Source: Terrabacter aerolatus (lineage in GTDB: Bacteria > Actinomycetota > Actinomycetes > Actinomycetales > Dermatophilaceae). From it: 64,000 nucleotides of DNA. Below are positions 43,668 through 51,638 of the stretch, piece by piece. The notes beneath the pieces are model-generated. The model ran no database searches. It was not told the origin of the DNA and saw only the letters and a program-made list of their open reading frames with translations. Within the stretch, counting starts at the first letter, position 1. Every line of letters starts with the position of its first letter. The DNA is taken from NCBI RefSeq assembly GCF_007991735.1, contig NZ_BJYX01000010.1, positions 80,760 through 144,759 on the forward strand, read 5' to 3'. The translations under genes and the position numbers were made by a program.

Positions 43668-45077
43668 TCAGTAGGCGCGACCGACGACGGCGAGCACACC
43701 GTCGTCCGACTCCGAGCCGGGCACCGACCCGTCGGGCATCGTCAGGCACCGGACCGTGACGGCCGACTGGGCGAGCGTCGCCTCGCCCTCGCGCCCGAGC
43801 GTCGTCCACGGGATCGTCGCCCACCCGGTGCGGGCCGCCTCGGCTGCGTCCTCGAGGGTGGCGACAGCGGTCGTGTGCGCGTCCCGGTGGGCCAGCGCGG
43901 CGGCATACAACGCGTCGTGGTCGGCCTCGAGCGCTGCGGCCACGGTGTCCGTGACGGCGGCGAGCAGCACCGGCGACTTGCCCCCGGCGATCCGGCGGGC
44001 CACCGTGACCGAGCCCTCGGCGAGGTCACGTGGCCCGATCTCGACGCGCACCGGGATGCCCTTGAGCTCGGCATCGACGGCGCGGCGCCCGAAGGGTGTG
44101 TCGACGCGGGCGTCGAGCTCGGCGCGCACCCCACGCGCCACGAGGTCGGCCACGACCTGGCGGGCCGCCTCGACGACACCCTCGCCGTCCTTGACGACCA
44201 TGACGAGGGCCTGCACGGGCGCGAGCCGGGGCGGCACGCGCAGGCCCTGGTCGTCGCCGTGGCCCATGATGAGGCCACCGAGCATGCGGGTCGAGGTGCC
44301 CCACGAGGTGGTCCAGCAGGTCTCCTGTCGGCCCTGCTCCGACAGGTAGGTGATGTCGAAGGCCTGGGCGAAGTTCTGACCCAGCTCGTGGCTCGTGCCC
44401 ATCTGAAGGGCCTTCCCATCGCGCATCATCCCTTCCAGCGCAAGGGTGTTCGTCGCTCCGGCGAAGCGCTCACGGGCAGTTTTGCGGCCGAGGACCACCG
44501 GCATCGCGAGCATCTCGCGCATGAACGACGCGTAGACCTCCTCGTGGATGCGCTTGGCGTAGAGGCGCGCGTCCTCCTCCGTCGCGTGGGCGGTGTGCCC
44601 CTCCTGCCACAGGAACTCGCTGGTGCGCAGGAAGATTCGCGGGCGCAGCTCCCACCGCACGACGTTGGCCCACTGGTTGAGCAGGAGCGGCAGGTCACGG
44701 TAGCTCTGCGTCCACTTCGCCATGTACTCACCGATGACGGTCTCGGAGGTGGGGCGCACGACGACCTTCTCCTCGAGCTCCTTGCCGCCGGCGTGGGTGA
44801 CGACGGCGAGCTCGGGGCTGAAGCCCTCGACGTGCTCGGCCTCCCGGCTCAGGTAGGACTCCGGGATGAAGAGCGGGAAGTAGGCGTTGCGGGCGCCCGC
44901 CTCCTTGATGCGACGGTCCATGTCGGCCTGCATGCGCTCCCAGATGGCGTAGCCGTACGGTCGGATGACCATCGTGCCGCGTACGGGTCCGTTGTCGGCC
45001 AGCTCGGCCTTGGCGACGACGTCCTGGTACCAGCGGGGGAAGTCCTCTGACTGGGGAGTGAGCACGGTCTTGGGCAT
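43668..45077 (-). CDS. proS: Proline--tRNA ligase, archaeal/eukaryotic type (469 aa)
   Basis: Class II aminoacyl-tRNA synthetase charging tRNA-Pro. The catalytic core has motif 2 around VRWELRPRIFLRTSEFLWQEG and motif 3 in GLIMGHGDDQGLRVPPRLAP; the anticodon-binding domain and a C-terminal zinc-like domain follow, without the editing insertion of the bacterial type. This short eukaryote-like ProS is found in several actinobacteria instead of, or beside, the bacterial enzyme; whether a second one exists elsewhere cannot be seen. A TAGGAT box seven bases before ATG 45077 suggests a leaderless mRNA. Confidence 0.95.
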   Translation of the reverse strand: MPKTVLTPQSEDFPRWYQDVVAKAELADNGPVRGTMVIRPYGYAIWERMQADMDRRIKEAGARNAYFPLFIPESYLSREAEHVEGFSPELAVVTHAGGKELEEKVVVRPTSETVIGEYMAKWTQSYRDLPLLLNQWANVVRWELRPRIFLRTSEFLWQEGHTAHATEEDARLYAKRIHEEVYASFMREMLAMPVVLGRKTARERFAGATNTLALEGMMRDGKALQMGTSHELGQNFAQAFDITYLSEQGRQETCWTTSWGTSTRMLGGLIMGHGDDQGLRVPPRLAPVQALVMVVKDGEGVVEAARQVVADLVARGVRAELDARVDTPFGRRAVDAELKGIPVRVEIGPRDLAEGSVTVARRIAGGKSPVLLAAVTDTVAAALEADHDALYAAALAHRDAHTTAVATLEDAAEAARTGWATIPWTTLGREGEATLAQSAVTVRCLTMPDGSVPGSESDDGVLAVVGRAY

Positions 45078-45084
45078 GCGCCCG

Positions 45085-45090
45085 ATCCTA
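45085..45090 (-). promoter_or_regulatory. -10 box of leaderless proS
   Basis: TAGGAT ends seven bases before ATG 45077. Confidence 0.5.
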
Positions 45091-45131
45091 CGGGCGCCGC
45101 CGAACGGGTCCCCACGCCTGGTGCGCCCGGG

Positions 45132-46010
45132 TCAGGCGTGCTCCATCGTCGCGACCATGAACGCCTGCCAGGACTCGCGGCTCCCGGCGAGCTCGCCCGG
45201 TCCGCCGGCCTGCTCGAGGATGCTCGTGGTCGCGTCCCTCGTCGCGTCGTCGAAGTCACCGGTCAGGTCGACGTCGGTGCGGCCCCAGACGTGGCGGCAC
45301 ATGGCCTGCACGGCCCGGACCTGCGCGTCCGACCTGCGGATGAGGCGTGGCCGCTCGGGTCCGAAGCGGCCGATGTCGACGTGGACGTGGTTTAGGTGCG
45401 CATCGTCGAAGAGGTAGGTGAGCACGTCGGCGAACTCGTGGTGCAGTCCCGCCGCGGTGCGCCAGTACAGGGACAGCCGCCGCCGCAGCTCGCCCGCCGG
45501 AGCGTCCCGCCACTGGTCGTACCTCAGCGAGGTGAGGTCGCGGCCGCCGGAGCGGAGCCGTGCGAGGTCGATGGCCTCGCCGGAGCGGTGCCACGACCTG
45601 GACGACCCACGGACCCATGCCCCGTACGAGCTGATCTCGTCAGGCGCCTGGCCGATGTGCTTGCGGTGCAGGGCCGCCCACTGGTCGAGTCGAGCTCCGA
45701 ACTGTTCGGTCACGTAGTAGGTGGAGGCCCGTCCGTCCACCTCGTAGACGTAGGACGCCGCGCCGATCCGGCGCCGGGCCTGGAGCTCGGAGAAGTCCAC
45801 CGGTACCGGGTCGATCCGCAGCTCCGGCGGCGCCGGACCACCCAGCACGGGCAGCGGCGGGAGCGCGGGGAGACCGGGACCGCGCGACACGGCATACGCC
45901 CCTCCGGCGGTCACGGCACCCAGGGTCCCGAAGGCGCCCCACGAGAGCAGCCGACGCCGCGACAGCGAGGGGTGCTGCCCGTCCCCGTCGTCCCGCACGC
46001 CCCGGCTCAT
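45132..46010 (-). CDS. Tat-exported M15/extensin-like peptidase (292 aa)
   Basis: Exported zinc peptidase-like protein. The N-terminus SRRRLLSWGAFGTLGAV is a twin-arginine signal. The fold shows the M15 metal motif S-x-H-x2-G-x-A-x-D as SWHRSGEAID and the second ligand in HLNHVHVDIG, as in DD-carboxypeptidases and the extensin-like family. It probably trims wall peptides. The C-terminal ~80 residues form an extra helical domain. GGAGCA precedes ATG 46010. It is divergent from the lipoprotein hydrolase gene, 86 bp apart. Confidence 0.84.
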   Translation of the reverse strand: MSRGVRDDGDGQHPSLSRRRLLSWGAFGTLGAVTAGGAYAVSRGPGLPALPPLPVLGGPAPPELRIDPVPVDFSELQARRRIGAASYVYEVDGRASTYYVTEQFGARLDQWAALHRKHIGQAPDEISSYGAWVRGSSRSWHRSGEAIDLARLRSGGRDLTSLRYDQWRDAPAGELRRRLSLYWRTAAGLHHEFADVLTYLFDDAHLNHVHVDIGRFGPERPRLIRRSDAQVRAVQAMCRHVWGRTDVDLTGDFDDATRDATTSILEQAGGPGELAGSRESWQAFMVATMEHA

Positions 46011-46084
46011 GACTGCTCCAACGCGCGAAGTCCGTCGACCGATCCCACCGTCGCGGAGGACCAGACCCGACCGACCGCCGCGGC

Positions 46085-46090
46085 TACGCT
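46085..46090 (+). promoter_or_regulatory. -10 box of leaderless hydrolase gene
   Basis: TACGCT ends six bases before ATG 46097. Confidence 0.5.
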
Positions 46091-46096
46091 CCCGCC

Positions 46097-46885
46097 ATGA
46101 CCACCGACCGCGCCCCGTCGCGACGCTCGGTGCTGCTGGGCGCCGCCGTCGTCGCGGCCGCCCTCGTGCCGAACCTCGCGGGGTGCGCCGGCGCGGACGG
46201 GCCGGTCCTGACCGACGGCGTCCTCTCCGACCGCTTCGGTCTCGAGGCGCCGCACTGGCGGATGGCCGTGCCGCGCTCCGGACGCCCTCGCGGACTCGTC
46301 GTGGCGCTGCACGGGTTCGGCGGCTCGGCGGACGACGCCTTCCACCTCGGATTCGGCGACGCCGTCGAGAGCTCACGGATGGCGCTCGTCTCCGTCGACG
46401 GCCGTGACTCCTACTGGCACGCGCGGCGCGACGGCACCGACAGCGGCGCCATGGTCCGCGACGAGCTCATCCCCCTGGCGCTCGCCGGAGCAGGGCTGCC
46501 ACCCTCTGCGCGGGTGACGCTCCTCGGGTGGTCGATGGGTGGCTTCGGCGCCCTGCTGCTGGCGAGCGATCTCGGCCGCTCCCGCGTCAGCGGTGTCGTG
46601 GCCGCGAGCGCCGCGCTGTGGCTCAAGGGCAGCCAGACGCCGGCGCGCGCCTACGACGACCGGGCCGACTTCGACGCGCACTCGATCTTCAACCGCATCG
46701 CCAGGCTCGAGGGCATCCCGGTCCGCCTCGACTGCGGCACCTCCGACCCCTTCATCGCAGCGAACCGCACCCTGGCCGGGCGGCTACCGGGATGTGAGGC
46801 CCACTTCACGCGCGGCGGTCACGACGACGCCTTCTGGAGCGGGAACGTCGCGACGGAGATGACGTGGGCGGCGGCGCACACCTGA
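46097..46885 (+). CDS. Exported alpha/beta-hydrolase esterase, probable lipoprotein (262 aa)
   Basis: Serine esterase outside the membrane. The signal contains a twin arginine (SRRSVLLGAAVVAAALVP) and a lipobox LAGC, so it is likely lipid-anchored after Tat export. Catalytic Ser is in LLGWSMGGFGALLL, His in GGHDDAFW, Asp near CGTSDPF. The fold resembles putative esterase/mycolyltransferase-like proteins, but there is no evidence of mycolic acid chemistry in this window. TACGCT six bases before ATG 46097 indicates a leaderless transcript. Confidence 0.88.
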   Translation: MTTDRAPSRRSVLLGAAVVAAALVPNLAGCAGADGPVLTDGVLSDRFGLEAPHWRMAVPRSGRPRGLVVALHGFGGSADDAFHLGFGDAVESSRMALVSVDGRDSYWHARRDGTDSGAMVRDELIPLALAGAGLPPSARVTLLGWSMGGFGALLLASDLGRSRVSGVVAASAALWLKGSQTPARAYDDRADFDAHSIFNRIARLEGIPVRLDCGTSDPFIAANRTLAGRLPGCEAHFTRGGHDDAFWSGNVATEMTWAAAHT

Positions 46886-46917
46886 GCCCTCTGGCTGGGG
46901 GGTGCGCCGGCCCGTGG

Positions 46918-47796
46918 TCACGACAGGCCGGCGATGGCCTCCGCCGTGGCCAGGACCTTCTGCGCCGTGTCGACGTGGAGGTTCTCGATGAGGCGCCCGT
47001 TCAGGGTGACGACGCCCTTGCCCTCTGCGTGCGCCGTCTCGAAGGCGGCGATCACCGCCCGCGCCTCCTCGACCTGCGCGGCGCTCGGGGCGAAGACCTC
47101 GTTGCACGGCTCGACCTGAGCGGGGTGGATCAACGTCTTGCCGTCGAACCCCCACTCACGCCCCTGCCGGGCCTCGGCGAGGAACCCGTCCGCGTCCTTG
47201 ACGTCGTTGAAGACCCCGTCGACGATGGCGACGCCGGCGGCCCGGGCAGCGAGCAGCGCCAGCTGCAGGCTCGTCGCGATGGCCGCCCGGCCGGGGACGA
47301 AGCTCGCACCGAGCTCCTTGTAGAGGTCGTTGGTCCCGAGCACGAGGCAGGCGAGACGGTCGGACGCGCGGGCGATCTCCTCGGCGTGCAGGACCGCGAC
47401 GGGCGTCTCGACCATCGCCCAGAGGCGCGTCCGCTCAGGCGCTCCGGCGTCCTCCATCGCGGCGACCAGACAACGCACCTCGTCCGCCGAGCCGACCTTC
47501 GGGACGACGATGGCGTCCGGACCTGCGGCGGCTGCGGCCGTGAGATCCGCCTCGTGCCACTCGGAGCCGAGGCCGTTGACGCGGATCGTCAGCTCCCGGC
47601 GGCCGTACTCACCGGATCGCACTGCGGCGCAGGCGTTCTCGCGTGCAGCTGCTTTGGCATCAGGGGCGACGGCGTCCTCGAGGTCGAGGATGAGCGCGTC
47701 GACGGGGAGCGTCTTCGCCTTCTCCAGCGCACGCTCGTTGGAGCTCGGCATGTAGAGCACCGAACGTCGCGGGCGGTATGCCGTCTGCTGCGTCAC
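46918..47796 (-). CDS. CoA-ester lyase, HpcH/CitE type (292 aa)
   Basis: TIM-barrel lyase of the citrate lyase beta-subunit-like family, cleaving or condensing (S)-citramalyl-CoA, malyl-CoA or similar. Motifs: RRSVLYMPSSNERALEKA, LDLEDAVAPDAKAAAREN (metal-binding Glu/Asp), VPKVGSADEV, WAMVETPVAVL and GKTLIHPAQVEPCNEVFAPS. The GTG at 47796 is four bases after the stop of the paralogue and has GGAAGG upstream. A pair of such lyases in one operon suggests a branched-acid or C4/C5 dicarboxylate route; the MaoC hydratase at 29.3 kb could belong to the same route but is not linked. Confidence 0.9.
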   Translation of the reverse strand: MTQQTAYRPRRSVLYMPSSNERALEKAKTLPVDALILDLEDAVAPDAKAAARENACAAVRSGEYGRRELTIRVNGLGSEWHEADLTAAAAAGPDAIVVPKVGSADEVRCLVAAMEDAGAPERTRLWAMVETPVAVLHAEEIARASDRLACLVLGTNDLYKELGASFVPGRAAIATSLQLALLAARAAGVAIVDGVFNDVKDADGFLAEARQGREWGFDGKTLIHPAQVEPCNEVFAPSAAQVEEARAVIAAFETAHAEGKGVVTLNGRLIENLHVDTAQKVLATAEAIAGLS

Positions 47797-47800
47797 CGGG

Positions 47801-48874
47801 TCAGCCTTCCTGCGCGGCGGGCTCGACGGCATACAGCTCTGCGAGCGCGGGGTCGGTCTGCGACAGGCGCTCGGCGAGCTCGACGATGACGAGGCACTGC
47901 TTGAGGCTGGCGTCGTCCTCCATCTTGCCGTCGAGCATGACCGCGCCCGTGCCGTCGCCCATGGCGGCGACGACGCGCCGCGCGTGCGCGACGTCCTCGG
48001 CCGACGGGCTGAAGACGCGCTTGGCGATCTCGATCTGCACGGGGTGGAGCGACCACGTGCCGACGCACCCGAGGAGGAAGGCGTTGCGGAACTGGTCCTC
48101 GCAGGCGACGACGTCCTGGATGTCGCCGAACGGGCCGTAGTAGGGGTAGATCCCGTGCATCGCGCACGCGTCGACCATGCGGGCGATCGTGTAGTGCCAC
48201 AGGTCCTGCTGCGCCGTGGCGCGCTCGCCCTGGACGTCCCCGTCGACGGGGTCGGTGCGCACGAGGTAGCCGGGGTGTCCCCCGCCGACCCGGGTGGTCT
48301 TCATCCGCCGGTCGGCCGCGAGGTCTGCCGGTCCGAGCGAGAGACCCTGCATGCGCGGCGACGCGCCGCAGATCTCCTCGACGTTGACCATGCCGCGTGC
48401 CGTCTCGAGGATCGCGTGCACGAGGATCGGCCGGGTCAGGCCTGCCTTGGCCTCGAGCTGGGCGAGAAGCCGGTCGACGTAGTGGATGTCCTCGGCGCCC
48501 TGCACCTTGGGCACCATGACGACGTCGAGCTTGTCGCCGATCTCGGTGACGAGGGTCGTCAGGTCGTCGAGCGCCCAAGGGCTGTCGAGGGCGTTGATGC
48601 GGGTCCACAGCTGGGTGTTCGCACCGAAGTCGGTGGCCTTGGCGATCTCGACGAGGCCGGCACGCGCCGCCTCCTTGCGGTCCGCCTTGACGGCGTCCTC
48701 GAGGTTGCCGAGCAGCACGTCGACGGTGCCGACCATGCCGGGCACCTTCGCGGCCATCTTGGGGTTGCTGGGGTCGAAGAAGTGGATGACCCGTGACGGG
48801 CGGGCCGGCACCTGCGTCAGGGGCGTCGGCGCCCCCACCGCGAGCGGGCGGAAGAAGTCCTTGGCGCTGCGCAT
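47801..48874 (-). CDS. CoA-ester lyase, malyl-CoA lyase-like (357 aa)
   Basis: Longer paralogue of the next gene, closer to L-malyl-CoA/beta-methylmalyl-CoA lyase. [11 protein letters not shown] is the typical start of this subgroup; then [51 protein letters not shown] and [20 protein letters not shown] 48874 is chosen rather than a TTG three codons earlier, because a TACGTT -10 is seven bases before it. It leads a two-gene operon. Confidence 0.9.
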   Translation of the reverse strand: MRSAKDFFRPLAVGAPTPLTQVPARPSRVIHFFDPSNPKMAAKVPGMVGTVDVLLGNLEDAVKADRKEAARAGLVEIAKATDFGANTQLWTRINALDSPWALDDLTTLVTEIGDKLDVVMVPKVQGAEDIHYVDRLLAQLEAKAGLTRPILVHAILETARGMVNVEEICGASPRMQGLSLGPADLAADRRMKTTRVGGGHPGYLVRTDPVDGDVQGERATAQQDLWHYTIARMVDACAMHGIYPYYGPFGDIQDVVACEDQFRNAFLLGCVGTWSLHPVQIEIAKRVFSPSAEDVAHARRVVAAMGDGTGAVMLDGKMEDDASLKQCLVIVELAERLSQTDPALAELYAVEPAAQEG

Positions 48875-48881
48875 GGCCGTC

Positions 48882-48887
48882 AACGTA
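48882..48887 (-). promoter_or_regulatory. -10 box of leaderless CoA-lyase operon
   Basis: TACGTT ends seven bases before ATG 48874. Confidence 0.45.
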
Positions 48888-48951
48888 GCAACGGCCGACC
48901 GGGCCGCGTTATGACGACGGTCACGCGTGCCACCGATGAGGGCGGGATCAC

Positions 48952-48957
48952 TAGGGT
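48952..48957 (+). promoter_or_regulatory. -10 box of leaderless gene at 48964
   Basis: TAGGGT ends six bases before GTG 48964. Confidence 0.5.
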
Positions 48958-48963
48958 GGCGGT

Positions 48964-49647
48964 GTGACCGAGCGCGCGACCGACCAGGTGCCCGAGCCCG
49001 TGTCGGAGCCTGCGGCCGCCACCGCGACCGGCCCCGCGCCCGGCACGGCGCCCAGCACCGCGGCCCTCCTCACCGAAGCGATGACGAAGTCCGGCCTGCT
49101 GTGGATCGAGGTCGAGGGCGACCGGACCTGGCCCGCCTGGCACGTCTGGGACGAGGGCGCCGCGCTCGTCGTCAGCGGCCCGGGCGAGCAGCCGCTGCCG
49201 TGGCTGCCCCCGGAGGTCCGGCTCGTGCTGCGCAGCAAGGACACCGGCGGGCGCCTGCTCACCGTCCGGGCGCACGTGCACGTCCTCGAGCCGGGCACGC
49301 CCGAGTGGGAGCGCGCGACCGGGCTGCTGCGCGCCTCACGGCTGAACTCGGTCGACGACTCCCTGACCCGCTGGGCGGCGGAGTGCACCGTCACCGCCCT
49401 CGTCCCCTTCGACAGCCCCGTCGAGTCGCCGGGAGCGTATGCCGCCGGTGACCACCGTGAGCCCCCCGCGCGGACCGCCGCGACGACCACCGCGTGGCGG
49501 CCGTGGCACTGGGGCGGGCGGGGCGAGGAGAAGGCCGCACGCAAGCGCGCCCGCGCCGAGGCCAAGGCCGCGAGGCGCGCCGCGAAGGAGCGGGCCAAGC
49601 TGCGCAAGAAGCGCCAGCGACGTGGCACCCGTCGGCGCGGACGATGA
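48964..49647 (+). CDS. Conserved hypothetical protein, possible split-barrel fold, basic tail (227 aa)
   Basis: Function unknown. Residues ~1-30 are Ala/Pro/Glu-rich; ~35-155 form a single beta-rich domain ([43 protein letters not shown]) that resembles a flavin-binding split barrel without clear cofactor residues. The last ~50 residues are almost all Lys, Arg and Ala, likely a coiled or nucleic-acid-binding tail. The GTG start at 48964 fits a leaderless transcript. It always seems to sit beside the MgtE-N/CBS gene in actinobacteria, so a shared role is possible. Confidence 0.7.
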   Translation: MTERATDQVPEPVSEPAAATATGPAPGTAPSTAALLTEAMTKSGLLWIEVEGDRTWPAWHVWDEGAALVVSGPGEQPLPWLPPEVRLVLRSKDTGGRLLTVRAHVHVLEPGTPEWERATGLLRASRLNSVDDSLTRWAAECTVTALVPFDSPVESPGAYAAGDHREPPARTAATTTAWRPWHWGGRGEEKAARKRARAEAKAARRAAKERAKLRKKRQRRGTRRRGR

Positions 49648-49652
49648 CCCCA

Positions 49653-49658
49653 TAACCT
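49653..49658 (+). promoter_or_regulatory. -10 box of leaderless MgtE-N gene
   Basis: TAACCT ends six bases before ATG 49665; the hypothetical gene's stop lies immediately upstream. Confidence 0.5.
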
Positions 49659-49664
49659 TGCCCC

Positions 49665-50972
49665 ATGAGTGCGAGCACCCGCGTCTTCGTCGCGCGCCTG
49701 ACCGGCCTGAGCGTCTTCGACCCGCTCGGTGACCAGGTCGGGCGGGTCCGCGACGTCGTGGTGATGTTCTCCGTCAGCCGTCCCCAGCCCAGGGTCATCG
49801 GGCTCGTCGTCGAGGTGCCCGGCCGGCGTCGCGTCTTCGTGCCGATGACACGCGTGACCTCGATCGATGCGGGCGCCGTCATCACGACCGGTCTGGTCAA
49901 CATGCGCCGCTTCGAGCAGCGCACCAACGAGGTCCTCGTCGCCGCCGAGCTCTTCGACCGCACCGTGACGGTCACCGCTCCGGAGGCGGTCGAGGCCGGC
50001 TTCTCCGAGGCGCTCGTCGAGGACCTCGCGATCGAGCAGGGACCGCGCCGCGACTGGCTCGGTGTCAAGGTGTTCGTGCGTCAGGCCGCCACCGGTGTGT
50101 CGTCGGCCTCCAAGGCCATGTCGCGCCTCGCCCGCCGGCGCTCGGGCAAGACGATGCTCGTCGACATCCGGGACGTCGTGGGGTTGCACGAGCAGCTCGG
50201 CGCCCAGAGCGCCGAGCGGCTGCTCGAGACCTACGACGACCTCAAGGTCGCCGACCTCGCCGAGGTCATCCACGACCTCAACCCCAAGCGGCGTGCCGAG
50301 GTCGCCGCCGCGCTCGACGACGAGCGCCTCGCCGACGTCCTCGAGGAGCTGCCCGAGGACGACCAGGTCGAGATCCTCGCCGGCCTCGCCAACGCCCGGG
50401 CGGCCGACGTGCTCGAGGCGATGGAGCCCGACGACGCCGCCGACCTGCTCGCCGACCTGCCGCCCGAGCAGGCCGAGCAGCTGCTCCAGCTCATGGAGCC
50501 CGACGAGGCGGCTCCCCTGCGCCGGCTGCTCGCCTACGACGAGAACACCGCCGGCGGCATGATGACGACTGAGCCGGTCATCCTGGGCCCGGAGGCGACG
50601 ATCGCCGAAGCCCTCGCGACCGTGCGCCGCGAGGAGCTCGCGCCCGCCCTCGCCTCGATGGTCTACGTCTGCCGTCCCCCGCTCGAGGCCCCGACCGGCC
50701 GCTACCTCGGGCTCGTGCACATCCAGCGGCTGCTCCGCGAGCCCCCGCACGCCGCGATCGGGTCGATCATCGACAAGGAGATCGAACCGGTGGGTGCGAG
50801 CGACTCGCTCGAGAAGGTGACCCGGACCCTCGCCACCTACAATCTCGTGTCCCTGCCTGTCGTCGACGACGACGGGCGGCTCATCGGTGCGGTGACGGTC
50901 GACGACGTGCTCGACCACATCCTGCCCGAGGACTGGCGTGAGGAACGGCACGAGATCGGGGTGGTGACATGA
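49665..50972 (+). CDS. PRC-barrel + MgtE N-terminal + CBS protein without membrane domain (435 aa)
   Basis: Looks like the cytosolic magnesium sensor of MgtE with the channel missing. Residues ~1-90: PRC-barrel-like start (GLSVFDPLGDQVGRVRDVVV). ~190-300: helical MgtE N domain with repeated LADVLEELPEDDQVEIL / AADLLADLPPEQAEQLL units. ~305-430: two CBS motifs (TAGGMMTTEPVILGPEAT and LPVVDDDGRLIGAVTVDDVLDHI). No hydrophobic segment long enough to cross the membrane. Its stop overlaps the DUF1003 start by four bases (ATGA), and that protein does have two membrane helices, so the two may form one complex. Confidence 0.9.
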   Translation: MSASTRVFVARLTGLSVFDPLGDQVGRVRDVVVMFSVSRPQPRVIGLVVEVPGRRRVFVPMTRVTSIDAGAVITTGLVNMRRFEQRTNEVLVAAELFDRTVTVTAPEAVEAGFSEALVEDLAIEQGPRRDWLGVKVFVRQAATGVSSASKAMSRLARRRSGKTMLVDIRDVVGLHEQLGAQSAERLLETYDDLKVADLAEVIHDLNPKRRAEVAAALDDERLADVLEELPEDDQVEILAGLANARAADVLEAMEPDDAADLLADLPPEQAEQLLQLMEPDEAAPLRRLLAYDENTAGGMMTTEPVILGPEATIAEALATVRREELAPALASMVYVCRPPLEAPTGRYLGLVHIQRLLREPPHAAIGSIIDKEIEPVGASDSLEKVTRTLATYNLVSLPVVDDDGRLIGAVTVDDVLDHILPEDWREERHEIGVVT

Positions 50973-51529
50973 GCGAGCGCGCCGAGCGACGCACCCCGTC
51001 ACGAGCGGTGCGGGGCGACAAGCTCGACCAGCCGCAGGAGCAGCGCGCCCGCGTCCTGCCGAGGATGACGTTCTCGCAGGAGGCCTTCGGCGTCCTCTCG
51101 GAGCAGTTCGCGCGACTCATGGGGACCGCGGGCTTCCTCATCGGCATGACGGTCTTCGTCGCCGCGTGGATCCTCTGGAACGTCGCGGCGCCCGCCGGCC
51201 TGCGCTTCGACGAGTTCCCGTTCATCTTCCTCACGCTCGCGCTGAGCCTCCAGGCGTCGTATGCCGCACCCCTCATCCTGCTCGCCCAGAACCGTCAGGC
51301 CGACCGCGACCGCGTCGCCCTCGAGCAGGACCGGGCGCGTGACGAGCGCAACCTCGCCGACACCGAGTTCCTCACGCGGGAGGTGGCCTCCCTGCGCATC
51401 GCCCTGCGTGAGCAGGCGACCCGTGACTTCGTGCGCTCCGAGCTGCGCAACCTCCTCGACGAGCTGGAGAGCCGCACGGCGGTCCGCGGCACGGACGACC
51501 CCACCGCTCCCCCGCAACACACCGAGTAG
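50969..51529 (+). CDS. DUF1003 membrane protein (186 aa)
   Basis: Small inner-membrane protein with two helices (residues ~50-70 LMGTAGFLIGMTVFVAAWIL and ~82-108 FIFLTLALSLQASYAAPLILL) joined by a short loop, then a long charged coiled-coil (QNRQADRDRVALEQDRARDE). Function unknown; the family is often near magnesium or stress genes. The start overlaps the preceding stop. Its last residues APPQHTE and the TAG stop are encoded by the left arm of palindromic repeat copy 5. Confidence 0.88.
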   Translation: MSERAERRTPSRAVRGDKLDQPQEQRARVLPRMTFSQEAFGVLSEQFARLMGTAGFLIGMTVFVAAWILWNVAAPAGLRFDEFPFIFLTLALSLQASYAAPLILLAQNRQADRDRVALEQDRARDERNLADTEFLTREVASLRIALREQATRDFVRSELRNLLDELESRTAVRGTDDPTAPPQHTE

Positions 51530-51585
51530 GGGTCGACCCACCGGTTCCGGACGCCGGTGTGTCACGGCCTCCTCGGTGTGTCGCG
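51514..51585. repeat. Palindromic repeat family, copy 5
   Basis: 72-bp element with outer arms 51514-51531 and 51568-51585 (two mismatches over ~18 bp). The left arm is in frame with DUF1003 and provides Gln-His-Thr-Glu-stop. The inner part carries a partial palindrome around ACCGGTTCCGGACGCCGGT. Confidence 0.85.
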
Positions 51586-51625
51586 GTAGACAGCGGGCGT
51601 GGTCGGGGGGTCCGGCAGGGCGGCA

Positions 51626-51631
51626 TACGAT
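51626..51631 (+). promoter_or_regulatory. -10 box of leaderless mrp
   Basis: TACGAT ends seven bases before ATG 51639 and overlaps a CGGCATAC motif copy. Confidence 0.45.
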
Positions 51632-51638
51632 GGAGCAC

